From Lachnospiraceae bacterium (GTDB lineage: Bacteria > Bacillota > Clostridia > Lachnospirales > Lachnospiraceae): a stretch of 64,000 nucleotides of DNA. The DNA lies in contig JAAWOG010000012.1 in assembly GCA_022799355.1 (NCBI GenBank), forward strand, positions 1 to 64,000, read 5' to 3'. Both the position numbers and the translations under genes were made by a program. Of this stretch, positions 1-8,273 are shown one piece after another. How positions within the stretch are numbered: the stretch's first letter is position 1; each line of letters opens with the position of its first letter. The notes beneath the pieces were generated by a model. The model did no database searches. It was not told where the DNA came from and worked only from the letters and a program-made list of their open reading frames with translations.

Positions 1-395
1 CATTCTTCCATATCGATAAGTATTGCATTGGGAGCAAGCGTTGCTCTCTGGTACATTGGTTCGTATATGAAAACGCTTCCCACAGAACCAATATTTGATA
101 AAATAAGTTCTCCACCAAACAAGTTCGAGTTATTCAAAAAATCATATGAATGCTTATCAACATATACTTTTAAAGCATCGGCTGATGTTCCTGACAAATC
201 TACTGTTCGTACAAGCATCGCATAATCAGGTTCATCTAAATACTGAACATTTTCATTAAGCGATGCAAAACTGCCACTCGCAACATAATCAGTAATACGT
301 TTAGCAATCGATGATAGTTTTCTTCTTTCCCAATGTTCAGGAATCTTACCAATCCATTCCTTCCCACTGTCTTTATATTTTGAATAGGTGTTCAT
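1..395 (-). CDS. hsdS: Type I restriction enzyme specificity subunit HsdS (C-terminal part outside window)
   Basis: Only the first 131 codons are visible; the gene runs off the left edge. The N-terminus carries the hallmark of HsdS proteins, SGKEWIGKIPEHWE followed by a KLSSIAK segment, the start of the first target-recognition domain. HsdS pairs with HsdM to methylate a bipartite DNA site and with HsdR to cut unmodified DNA. The ATG at 393-395 follows a GGAGG that lies inside the last codons of hsdM, three bases upstream, so the two subunits are translationally coupled. The recognition site cannot be predicted, and hsdR is not in the window. Confidence 0.9.
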   Translation of the reverse strand, partial: MNTYSKYKDSGKEWIGKIPEHWERRKLSSIAKRITDYVASGSFASLNENVQYLDEPDYAMLVRTVDLSGTSADALKVYVDKHSYDFLNNSNLFGGELILSNIGSVGSVFIYEPMYQRATLAPNAILIDMEE

Positions 396-398
396 CGT

Positions 399-2411
399 TT
401 ACACCTCCCCGAATAATTTTGTAATATATGCTTGAATTCTTCGCCCAAATGCTTCTATGTCATGCAGAGTCTGCTCCGCATTGCCAACCGCAGTAAACTT
501 ATAGAAATGACGTGTAAACGGAATCTCATAACCTTTCTTCGTCTTACTTTCATCTACCCATGCATCCGGAGCATATGGCAGAACCTCGCGCTTTATATAT
601 TCGTCAATATCCTCTTTTACAGGAATCTGCTCTGTATCACGCAAATCCGCATCCGGTTCGGGATTTCCATTTTTGTCCACACAAATATCTGCCGTTTGAT
701 CCTTTTCGGATAAAGCCGTCAGAATAGCCTTCAGAACGGGAGCCTTTACCGTAACTCCTGTTTTCTTTAATGCCTTGTGGAGCTGCTTGGTAAACTCAGC
801 ACGATTTTTATAAAGCACCGTTGCATCCATCGTTCCGACTGCCACAAGAATATCTGCCTGCTGTTTTTCTCCGGCTTCTACCTCTTTCGCAATTCCCTCC
901 GGCTTACGTTTACGACTCTTTGCAAGATTCGCAAAAGCAGTCTGTTCACTGACACGAGCAATACGCTCCTCTGAGGCCTGGAAATTTAATCTAAGAGGCC
1001 TCTCCACTGTAACTTTCCAGTAGGCAAAGTCATCCTCATCAAAAATCTTACAATATTCGCCCGGCACAAAGTCCCCATAAATATTAGTCAGTTCCTTGAT
1101 ATGTTCCTCTGTCAGCATTTTTCTTTTTTCGCCCAGTGGCTTTCTCATACGGTCACAGAAGGAAGTGCCGTCAATCAACTGAATTTTGCCTTGGCGTACA
1201 CCGCTTTTTCTGTTGGTTACAATCCAAATGTAAGTAAGAATTCCTGTGTTGTAAAAGAGCTGGTCTGGCAATGCAATAATGGTTTCAAGCCATCCCTGCT
1301 CGATAATCCATCTACGAATTTCGCTTTCTCCGCTTCCTGCATCCCCAGTGAAGAGCGGAGAACCATTGAATACTATAGCAATTCTTGTGCCACCTTCTTC
1401 TGGTGGCAGCATCTTGCTAATCATGTGCTGTAGGAAGAGCAGGGAACCGTCCGATACCCTTGGGAGTCCCGCACCAAAACGACCCTTATAGCCAAAGTCT
1501 TCTGCTTCATCACGGATGAACTTCTCATATTTTTTCCATTCAACACCAAACGGAGGATTGCAAAGCATATAGTGGAACTGCTCATGTGGCAGTTTGTCTT
1601 CCGTAAAGCTATTACCCAAATGAATATTCTCATAACCCTTGCCTTTAATCATGGTATCTGATTTGCAAATGGCATAGGTTTTTTCATTTAGTTCCTGTCC
1701 GTATACTTCAATGATGGCACGGTCATTCTGCTCAGTTGCGTACTCTATTCCGGCAGAAAGCATCCCGCCCGTTCCTGCTGCCGGGTCATACAGCTTGGCC
1801 ATGAATCCTGGCTCACAGATTTTTGCCATATCAGGGTCAAATAATATGGATACCATCAGCCTGATTACTTCACGAGGTGTAAAATGTTCTCCCGCTGTTT
1901 CATTGGACATTTCAGAAAACCTGCGAATCAGTTCTTCAAAAATGTATCCCATTTCCTGATTGCTCACATTGTCCGGGTGCAGATCAATATCATCCACGAA
2001 TTTCAAGAAAACCAGATATAACAGGTTAGCCTTATCCAATCTTGAAATCTGTGAGTATATATCAAAAGATTCCAGTATGGTACGAGCATTTTCGGAGAAT
2101 CCTTTTATGTAATCAATCAAATTATCCGCAATGTTGCCCGCATCATTCTTCAGCTTCTCAAATGTAAATTCGCTTGTATTGTAGAATTTATAGTTTGTAA
2201 TTTTGGTCAGGAAAGGTGCTTTGTTTTTGTATTTTAGTGTAGCATTCGCTTTCAGCACTTCATCCTTTGTATCTCTTAAAACGCTGTCCAGACGGCAAAG
2301 AACAGTAAAAGGCAGAATAACCTCACCATATTCGCTCTGCTTATAATCGCCTCTGAGCAGGTCTGCAATTTTCCATATAAAATTCGATTTCTCTGAAATA
2401 TTAATACTCAT
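399..2411 (-). CDS. hsdM: Type I restriction-modification system DNA methyltransferase subunit HsdM
   Basis: About 670 residues. An N-terminal helical domain (KIADLLRGDYKQSEYGEVILPF) is followed by the N6-adenine methyltransferase core: GEHFTPREVIRLM near residue 185, the SAM-binding motif DPAAGTGG near 215, and catalytic NPPF near 290. A long C-terminal extension with charged segments (about 480-670) probably contacts HsdS. The ATG at 2411 is preferred over one seven codons upstream because AGGAGG sits about 10 bases before it. Its start overlaps the end of the small Phd-like gene by 11 bases, and hsdS follows after 3 bases, so the three form one operon. The family assignment is secure. Confidence 0.95.
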   Translation of the reverse strand: MSINISEKSNFIWKIADLLRGDYKQSEYGEVILPFTVLCRLDSVLRDTKDEVLKANATLKYKNKAPFLTKITNYKFYNTSEFTFEKLKNDAGNIADNLIDYIKGFSENARTILESFDIYSQISRLDKANLLYLVFLKFVDDIDLHPDNVSNQEMGYIFEELIRRFSEMSNETAGEHFTPREVIRLMVSILFDPDMAKICEPGFMAKLYDPAAGTGGMLSAGIEYATEQNDRAIIEVYGQELNEKTYAICKSDTMIKGKGYENIHLGNSFTEDKLPHEQFHYMLCNPPFGVEWKKYEKFIRDEAEDFGYKGRFGAGLPRVSDGSLLFLQHMISKMLPPEEGGTRIAIVFNGSPLFTGDAGSGESEIRRWIIEQGWLETIIALPDQLFYNTGILTYIWIVTNRKSGVRQGKIQLIDGTSFCDRMRKPLGEKRKMLTEEHIKELTNIYGDFVPGEYCKIFDEDDFAYWKVTVERPLRLNFQASEERIARVSEQTAFANLAKSRKRKPEGIAKEVEAGEKQQADILVAVGTMDATVLYKNRAEFTKQLHKALKKTGVTVKAPVLKAILTALSEKDQTADICVDKNGNPEPDADLRDTEQIPVKEDIDEYIKREVLPYAPDAWVDESKTKKGYEIPFTRHFYKFTAVGNAEQTLHDIEAFGRRIQAYITKLFGEV

Positions 2412-2613
2412 TGATATCAATTCCTCCTGCAATTAGTCTTTCGTAGCGCTCGTTAGACATAATGACCGCTATTGGTTTCCCATTTTTATTTATATATGCC
2501 GCCTTATCTTCCTCGACCAATTTCTTAATCACTTTCGAGGATTGCCCTCTGTTAAACTCAGTAATATTCAAATGTTCCATTGGTATTTTAGGTTTCATTT
2601 TTACATCTGCCAA
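2401..2613 (-). CDS. Phd/YefM-family antitoxin-like small DNA-binding protein, no toxin partner
   Basis: A 70-residue protein with the N-terminal features of Phd/YefM antitoxins: ITEFNRGQSSKVIKKL, then the KNGKPIAVIMSNERYERL strand-turn-helix. I choose the TTG at 2611-2613 because AAGGAGGT (2621-2628) lies 7 bases upstream; the internal ATG at 2598 is too far from that site. The usual Doc, RelE or Fic toxin does not follow. Instead the gene overlaps hsdM by 11 bases. Proteins of this family normally bind palindromes over their own promoter, and a perfect 20-bp palindrome lies at 2668-2687. I infer that it regulates the restriction-modification operon or is an antitoxin remnant. Confidence 0.75.
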   Translation of the reverse strand: MADVKMKPKIPMEHLNITEFNRGQSSKVIKKLVEEDKAAYINKNGKPIAVIMSNERYERLIAGGIDINEY

Positions 2614-2653
2614 TATCAGCACCTCCTTGAAAAGCATAGACTTTCTCCTCATA

Positions 2654-2687
2654 ATTATAACACAAAAGGATTGTAATTACAATCCTA
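2654..2687 (-). promoter_or_regulatory. Promoter of the phd-like/hsdM/hsdS operon with overlapping 20-bp palindrome
   Basis: Reading the minus strand, TGTTATAAT is a perfect extended -10 (TATAAT at 2654-2659). A weak -35, TTGTAA, lies 17 bases upstream at 2677-2682. A perfect 20-bp palindrome (AGGATTGTAA and its complement, 2668-2687) covers the -35 region. The position fits an autorepression operator. The promoter is read from sequence; the repressor is inferred. Confidence 0.6.
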
Positions 2688-2713
2688 ATTAAAGTGTTTT
2701 TATAATATTTTTT

Positions 2714-2747
2714 ATGCACCATAAAAATAATTACTTTTATGGTGCAT
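2714..2747. repeat. Perfect 13-bp inverted repeat
   Basis: Arms ATGCACCATAAAA (2714-2726) and its exact complement (2735-2747) flank an 8-base AT-rich loop, with A/T runs on both outer sides. It lies 100-135 bases upstream of the Phd-like gene start. It may be a second operator, a weak bidirectional terminator, or a trace of past insertion. Confidence 0.6.
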
Positions 2748-2793
2748 AAAATTGCTGTGATTCGGCAGAAATCTTGCTGTATACTTTTTTGCA

Positions 2794-2875
2794 CAAAAAA
2801 AGACCGCAACTCTTTTCTTGGGGTAAGATGTACAATCCTCCCCAATGCTAAAGCCACGGTCCTTTTATTTTTGTG
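2794..2875. terminator. Structured bidirectional terminator
   Basis: GACCG (2802-2806) pairs with CGGTC (2857-2861) at the base, and an inner pair TTGGGG/CCCCAA (about 2818-2823 and 2840-2845) forms a nested hairpin. A-runs lie on the left and T-rich sequence on the right, so both transcript directions would end in U-rich tails. It sits directly downstream of the DUF4268-type gene on the minus strand. Confidence 0.65.
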
Positions 2876-2903
2876 TGATTACTATTTATATTCCAAGCAT
2901 AGT

Positions 2904-3830
2904 TTATAAATACTTCCTAAATGCTTTCTTCATCTTCATTGCGACATCCATCGCCCAATCAAACTGCTCCGGCCATTTATCCTTATTATCAAAATCCGCA
3001 TCATGAATTACAAGAATCCTGCTTGCCTTCTTTTCCGGTAATTCTCTCCAGTCCAGCGGCATTCCCATATCTGATTCAATGTCTGCCTTGTGCGAATAAA
3101 ATTTCTGATATAGCTCTTTATCGTCAGTAATGTACCATTCTACAATAATGCTTTTGTCTTTTCTGACTTGCAGCAGACTTATGTGACAAGCTGAAGAGCC
3201 TACACTCAACGTCATCCAGTGGTCGGTACTGGCTTTTCTTCTGTTAAATGCTTTTGAAAATGCGGCATTATCAAATGCGTATTCGTTAAAAGCAACCCAA
3301 TAATCATATCTTGCCTGCAACGTAGGAGAACTGCTGGTTTGACGTTTAATCTCTTTTGTCCAGTCATTCGGTTTTTCAATGGCCTCAAATTTCACGGCAA
3401 TATCCGAATTACCAATTTGATACAGCTTAATCTCCAAAAGAAAAAATGCTATATTTTCATCAGTATGATTGTTCAGCCATTCGATTGCAGCACGGTGTTC
3501 TTCTCTTGCTCTCTTCACAATCCAAATCACTATATCTGCTGCTTTCCCTGATGCATATGTAATCAGTTTGCCAAGATGATCGTGATTGGTATCTTCCAGC
3601 TGATTTTCGATAATAATTTTCCTATCTGTCCCAGTTTCTGTTGCGTAAATATCTACATTGAAATCGCCCACACTGGATTCTGTTTCATCTACCGTAATTT
3701 CAAGACCCACAGCATCTGAGAGCAAATTAAGATTCTCTTCTTCTGCAAGCCACGGAGTGAAATCCAATGCTTCGTGCGGCCACACTCTTCTTAAATCTTT
3801 TATTTCTTTAAGCTGTCCTAAATTTATCAC
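2904..3830 (-). CDS. DUF4268-family protein, putative PD-(D/E)XK nuclease
   Basis: About 308 residues. After an opening INLGQLKEIKDLRRVWPHEA comes a segment fitting a PD-(D/E)XK nuclease core: VGDFNVDIYA with Asp near residue 60, then IIIENQ (Glu near 75) and a helix HLGKLITYASG. The C-terminal half resembles DUF4268 (YDYWVAFNEYA, WYITDDKELYQKF). I place the start at GTG 3828-3830, which has AAGGAGAG 7 bases upstream; the reading frame stays open 28 codons further up to a TTG at 3914 without a good ribosome binding site. Its position beside a type I R-M locus suggests a defence role, but the function of the family is not established and nuclease activity is inference. Confidence 0.7.
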   Translation of the reverse strand: MINLGQLKEIKDLRRVWPHEALDFTPWLAEEENLNLLSDAVGLEITVDETESSVGDFNVDIYATETGTDRKIIIENQLEDTNHDHLGKLITYASGKAADIVIWIVKRAREEHRAAIEWLNNHTDENIAFFLLEIKLYQIGNSDIAVKFEAIEKPNDWTKEIKRQTSSSPTLQARYDYWVAFNEYAFDNAAFSKAFNRRKASTDHWMTLSVGSSACHISLLQVRKDKSIIVEWYITDDKELYQKFYSHKADIESDMGMPLDWRELPEKKASRILVIHDADFDNKDKWPEQFDWAMDVAMKMKKAFRKYL

Positions 3831-4112
3831 TTCAAATCTCTCCTTGCCCGCTTTGACATCAATATCATACAACGGTCGCTTCGCTTGCCTTTCAGACGCT
3901 CCGATTGCTGTCAATAACGCTACACACTCGCACTCTGCCAGCAGTCCTAAGCACTCACCAAGCCAAAATCGAATAATAAGTCATAGCGTAGATTCCAAAA
4001 TCCCATCAAGGTACTTTTGTAACCTCGCCCTATTTTCCAAATTTCCTGTTCACTCATTCTCAGTATTCACTTCCGAAGAATGCCCATTTTATCGGCTTTT
4101 TCGGCACTTTTT
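3831..4112 (-). other. 282-bp gap, probably degenerate sequence
   Basis: No complete gene is visible. On the minus strand a short open stretch in the frame of the DUF4268 gene (LGLLAECECVALLTAIG) continues up to an in-frame TGA near 3970. It resembles nothing I recognise and may be the remains of a larger coding region or untranslated leader. Confidence 0.4.
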
Positions 4113-5567
4113 CTACTTGTTTCTCGTCATTAAACAAACACACTCAACATGAACACTATGGCAGAACTGATCACAGACTCTCCCCCGCTTCAGCTCATAT
4201 CCGCCCTCGCACAATATCTTCAGATCCCGCGCCAGCGTAGCGGAATCACAGCTTACATACACCACTCGTTCCGGCTGCATTTTCAGGATCGTCTCCAGCG
4301 TAACTTCGTCACATCCCTTCCGGGGCGGATCTACTACGATCACATCCGGGTGACGCATATCCGTCTCTCCCTCTCCCGCCGTGCCATAAAATTCCGGCAG
4401 CACTTCTTCCGCTTTTCCTTCAAAGAACTTTACATTTGTAATACCATTTTTTCTGGCATTCTCACGGGCATCCTCTATCGCTTCGGGAATCACCTCCACC
4501 CCGTAAACCTGTTTTGCCCCGAAGGAGAGAAACAGAGATATCGTGCCGATACCGCAGTACAGATCCCAAACCGTCTCTCCTCCCGTGAGTTCCGCATAAG
4601 AAAGCGCCGTGGAGTAGAGCCTTTCCGCCTGCGTGGAATTAACCTGATAAAAGGACCTGGGGGAAATCTCATATGTGACACTTCTGTCAGTTTTTATAAA
4701 ATCATCTCCGTCCGCCTGCAGCAAATGCAGCCTGTCCCGTATCTTATCCCTCCCCCAGATCGTGCAGGTTTCTTTCCCCATGATAACATTTGTATTCTCC
4801 GTGTTAAAATTTACGGAAATACTTGTCATCCCGGGAAGCAGCGCAAGCCTGTCCAGGAGCCTGTTCTGCTCCGGAATCCATTCCCTCTTCCGTCCGCCCG
4901 GAGCATTGACCACAATGCACACCATCAATTCCTCCGTAAAAAAACCCTTCCGTACCAGCACATGCCGCACCAGCCCCTGCCCGGTCCCCTCATCGTAAGC
5001 CGCCACCTGGTACTGCCTCATATGTTTCAGTATGGTATCCAGAATCCTTTTATTTTCCCTTGCCCCTAACAGGCAGTCCGTGTTGGGAATAATAACATGT
5101 GTCCTCCCGGCATAAAAGCCCGTAACCGGCGTTCCGTCCTTTGAACAGCCAAAAGGATACTGTGCTTTATTGCGGTAGTGCCAGGGACTTTCCATTCCAA
5201 TAATGGGCTCCATAATCTCCCGGATCATTTCCGGTTCAAACCCCCCGATCCGCACAAGATTATTCTCCACCTTGGACTGCTTAAAAGCAAGCTGTTTCCC
5301 ATAGGACAACGCCTGAATCTGACAGCCGCCGCACTGCCTGCTGACAGGACAGCAAGGCTCCACCCTGCTTGGAGAAGGTTTGATGATCTCCTCCAGCCTT
5401 GCAAACGCATAATTTTTCCTTACCTTTGTCAGTTTCACCTTTGCCACATCTCCCGGCAGGGCGTCCTTGACAAAAAGGGAGAAGCCCTCTATTTTGCCGA
5501 TGCCCTCCCCTTCCGCTCCGATATCTTCTATTGTTACCGTATAAATCTGATTTTTTTCAAATCCCAC
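4113..5567 (-). CDS. rlmCD: 23S rRNA (uracil-C5)-methyltransferase, RlmCD/RumA family
   Basis: A 484-residue enzyme that transfers methyl from SAM to uridine C5 in 23S rRNA. It has an N-terminal TRAM domain (IEDIGAEGEGIGKIEGFSLFVKDALPGD, residues 10-38), a four-cysteine iron-sulfur cluster region (CCPVSRQCGGC near 72-82), the SAM site DLYCGIGTISLFL near 335, VDPPRKGCD near 410, and the catalytic VYVSCDSATLARDL near 432. The end HSVHVECVCLMTR is typical. The start is GTG with GGGGAGAA upstream. In Gram-positive bacteria one enzyme often modifies two sites, hence the RlmCD name; the exact target is not shown by the sequence. Confidence 0.93.
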   Translation of the reverse strand: MGFEKNQIYTVTIEDIGAEGEGIGKIEGFSLFVKDALPGDVAKVKLTKVRKNYAFARLEEIIKPSPSRVEPCCPVSRQCGGCQIQALSYGKQLAFKQSKVENNLVRIGGFEPEMIREIMEPIIGMESPWHYRNKAQYPFGCSKDGTPVTGFYAGRTHVIIPNTDCLLGARENKRILDTILKHMRQYQVAAYDEGTGQGLVRHVLVRKGFFTEELMVCIVVNAPGGRKREWIPEQNRLLDRLALLPGMTSISVNFNTENTNVIMGKETCTIWGRDKIRDRLHLLQADGDDFIKTDRSVTYEISPRSFYQVNSTQAERLYSTALSYAELTGGETVWDLYCGIGTISLFLSFGAKQVYGVEVIPEAIEDARENARKNGITNVKFFEGKAEEVLPEFYGTAGEGETDMRHPDVIVVDPPRKGCDEVTLETILKMQPERVVYVSCDSATLARDLKILCEGGYELKRGRVCDQFCHSVHVECVCLMTRNK

Positions 5568-5633
5568 CTTGTTCTCCCCGGCTTTTTTCCTTTACTCCGC
5601 TTTGTTCCCATACTGTCCCGAAACTCTTTGCCT

Positions 5634-6581
5634 TTACTCCATCTGCGTCGTCGTCACGTTGGACTCCAGCAGCCTGTTAAACCCAAGCCACCCTTTATCG
5701 CAGGCATTATTCAACAGTTCCGTAAATGTCTCCAGCTTCGCATCCGTATTATCCGCGAAGTTAAGCGCTGCCGCCTCAATGATCGCCGGCTTTTTCGGAG
5801 AACCAAACTCAAACTCCCCATGATGTGCCAGAATACAGTGCTTCAGCTCCGAAGAAAGCCGCGCCGGAAAGCCGTCTATCTTCCTTATTTTCTCCCCCAC
5901 CATCTCCGTTCCTATCACAATATGCCCAAGAAAGTTTCCGTCATCGGTATAATCGTTCATCGGGAATGCCGAAAGCTCTTTTATCTTTCCGATATCATGA
6001 CAGAGTGCCGCCGTGATCAGCAAGTCCTTATTAAGTTTCCGATATCTTGTACAATAAAAATCGCAGAGTTTTACAACGCTCAGCGTGTGCTCCAAAAGCC
6101 CGCCAACAAAGCCGTGATGCACCGTCTTTGCCGCCGAGGAATTTTTAAATTTCTTCACAAAATCCTTATCTTCGATAAAAAGTTTCTGGCAGAGTTTTTG
6201 CAGATATGGGTTGGAGATACCTTTTATGTAACCTATCACCTCACCATACATCTCATCAATATTATAAGCGCTTACCGGCAGATAATTCTTCGGATCATAT
6301 TCTCCTGTTCTCGCAACTCTGGTACGCTTTACATTCAATTGAAGCATCCCCTGAAAACTGTTTACATCTCCATAGACCTCCACATAATCCATCGCCTCAA
6401 AGTCAGCGATACCCGCATTGTTGGGATCCCAGATCTTCGCCTCGATCGTACCTGTCTTATCCTGCAATGTCGCGGTCTCATAAGGCTTTCCGTTTTTTGT
6501 AACGGCCGATGTCTTATGTTTGCAGAGATAAATGTCAAATATTTTATCGCCTTCCTTAAAATCCTTTATGCATTTCATCAT
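5634..6581 (-). CDS. yhaM: 3'-5' exoribonuclease YhaM family (OB-fold plus HD domain)
   Basis: 315 residues. Residues 10-100 form an OB-fold nucleic-acid binding domain (TATLQDKTGTIEAKIWD). Residues 155-280 form an HD phosphohydrolase domain with metal ligands in HHGFVGGLLEHTLSVV, the HD pair CHDIGKIKEL, and ILAHHGEFEFGSPKKP. Family members trim short RNA 3' ends and also bind DNA. Two adjacent ATGs follow AGGAGG; either may start translation. The gene follows the upstream HtrA-like gene by about 90 bases and precedes the rRNA methyltransferase, suggesting a loose RNA-metabolism operon. Confidence 0.92.
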   Translation of the reverse strand: MMKCIKDFKEGDKIFDIYLCKHKTSAVTKNGKPYETATLQDKTGTIEAKIWDPNNAGIADFEAMDYVEVYGDVNSFQGMLQLNVKRTRVARTGEYDPKNYLPVSAYNIDEMYGEVIGYIKGISNPYLQKLCQKLFIEDKDFVKKFKNSSAAKTVHHGFVGGLLEHTLSVVKLCDFYCTRYRKLNKDLLITAALCHDIGKIKELSAFPMNDYTDDGNFLGHIVIGTEMVGEKIRKIDGFPARLSSELKHCILAHHGEFEFGSPKKPAIIEAAALNFADNTDAKLETFTELLNNACDKGWLGFNRLLESNVTTTQME

Positions 6582-6671
6582 AATACCTCCTGATTTAATA
6601 TTACTATATTTTATTTCCCGTTTTTACCGCGCATACAACACTTAGTGCCGAACTTTCCGCTGTTTCCGCAG

Positions 6672-8159
6672 TCACTCCACGGTCTGCTCCTTCAATGTTA
6701 CCGTCACCGTCATCTCCTGATACTCCCCTTTGCCCTGATTTTGTCTTGCCACCGTAAGTTTCAGATTCTGTCCAACCTGTGCCTTCATTAACATATTCAC
6801 AAATTCGGCATAAGATACAATATCCTCCTCCCCGACCTTTGTAATGATATCCCCGCTTTGCAGTCCCGCCTGCATAGCCGGTGAATCCATATCGATGCCC
6901 GTCACATAAGCACCCTTCGGAAGCTGATATTCCTGATAGATAACCGAATTGATTTCTGCGCCGTGTATTCCAAGATACACCATTTTCTCTCCGTTGGAAA
7001 GCTTCTCAATGGTCCTTTTCAATTCTGAGATACCAATTGCGCAGAGCCCGTTCTGCATATCATCGCTCTCCTGTCCATTGTATAAAATGCCCACAACTTC
7101 CCCACGCATATTGGCAAGAACACCGCTGGCCGACCTGCTTCCGTATATGTCCGTCGTCAACAGCTTATAGTTGGAATCCAAAAGCCCCAGTGCAGCTCCC
7201 TGAGATGTCACCATACCATAACAGACAGAATCACTGATCCCCACCGGAGATCCCAGCGCCATAATGGGCTGCCCCACTAAGATTCGTCCCGCAGAGCTCC
7301 CCAGCACAGCATAGGCGATTCCCTCTAACTGTTCTCCACTCAGCTCCTGGAGGGGTACCGCAATCACCGCAAGCCCGGTGGCCTGGTCCGTCTCCTTCAC
7401 GCTGGCTTCTTTCTGCTCCCCTCCAAAGGCAACCGTTATGCTGTCCGCACCTTTCAGTTCCTGATACCCTGTCAGTATCAAAAGCTCTCTTCCATTGTCC
7501 GCCACAACTAATCCGGAAGTTACGCCCGTATTTTCCAGTGTATCATTAATCCAGTTCACATCGGAGGTTACCGCCGTCACCGACACAATACTTTTCTCCA
7601 CCTCCGCCCGCAGTTCCCCGAGTACGCCGTACAATGCCTGATACTCTTCCAGCGTGGTTATTTTTGCCGCTTCTTCCGGTGATATCTCCCCCGCCGTATT
7701 TTCCCCGGAGCCGGTGCCCTCTTTATCCCCGGGCGCCTCTGTTGTTGTCTCCCCTTCCGTTGCTGTTATTTCCTGCCCGTCCGGATCTTCGGAGCCATCT
7801 TCTTTATTCCCCGCGGCTTCCTCCTCCCGAATGATCTGCAGTTCTTCTTCATCCGCCGCCATATCCTCCGGACTGACTTCCTCTTCTTCCTCCGGAAACC
7901 GAACGATCTCCGTCTCTTTCTCGGGATAGATCATTCTGTTGATCACAGGTTCCAAAAGCAGGAACGTCACACATGCCACCACACCAAAGACCATCGCCAT
8001 CACAACCGTAATGACCGTCCGCCGCACCAGCTTCCTCCGATTCACGGGACGCTCTTTTATTTTTTCCTGTAAAAAAGTGATCTCAGAAGTAATTTCCGAA
8101 TCCAGATCAGACTGCTCCACTTCGGTTTCCATCTCCCGGATATTTTCTTTTTTCTGCAT
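6672..8159 (-). CDS. Membrane-anchored HtrA/DegP-like protein with PDZ domain, probable pseudoprotease
   Basis: 495 residues: a cytoplasmic N-terminus (1-44), one membrane helix (about 45-69), an acidic low-complexity linker (80-165, rich in Glu, Thr, Gly), a trypsin-like domain (185-385) and a PDZ domain (395-490, with GAYVTGIDMDSPAMQAGLQSGD). By-eye alignment with HtrA shows all three catalytic positions changed: the TNNHVV histidine is Gln233, the DLAVL aspartate is Gly262, and the GNSGGPL serine is Ala344 (SRSASGVL). The fold is clear; loss of activity is inferred. It may act as a scaffold or sensor at the cell surface. It diverges from mutS2 across a repeat-borne promoter region. Confidence 0.85.
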   Translation of the reverse strand: MQKKENIREMETEVEQSDLDSEITSEITFLQEKIKERPVNRRKLVRRTVITVVMAMVFGVVACVTFLLLEPVINRMIYPEKETEIVRFPEEEEEVSPEDMAADEEELQIIREEEAAGNKEDGSEDPDGQEITATEGETTTEAPGDKEGTGSGENTAGEISPEEAAKITTLEEYQALYGVLGELRAEVEKSIVSVTAVTSDVNWINDTLENTGVTSGLVVADNGRELLILTGYQELKGADSITVAFGGEQKEASVKETDQATGLAVIAVPLQELSGEQLEGIAYAVLGSSAGRILVGQPIMALGSPVGISDSVCYGMVTSQGAALGLLDSNYKLLTTDIYGSRSASGVLANMRGEVVGILYNGQESDDMQNGLCAIGISELKRTIEKLSNGEKMVYLGIHGAEINSVIYQEYQLPKGAYVTGIDMDSPAMQAGLQSGDIITKVGEEDIVSYAEFVNMLMKAQVGQNLKLTVARQNQGKGEYQEMTVTVTLKEQTVE

Positions 8160-8273
8160 ATCAACTCCTATTTCCCTTATTATCAGAGCTTTCCGCCGCC
8201 CTGTATCACTTTAATTTCTAGTATAGTGCATTCCCAAAATCCTGTAAAGTTTTTCCCATAAAGTTATAATATG

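Noticed and set aside
2588..2857. An 89-codon minus-strand frame
   Set aside because: It runs across two inverted repeats, the promoter and part of the terminator, and overlaps the better-supported Phd-like gene in another frame.
4149..5069. A 306-codon open frame on the plus strand
   Set aside because: Antisense to the uracil-C5 methyltransferase; no ribosome site and no recognisable motif.
5178..6593. A 471-codon open frame on the plus strand
   Set aside because: It lies antisense to the rRNA methyltransferase and YhaM genes, both of which have clear family motifs; its translation is Pro/Arg/His/Leu-rich without domains.
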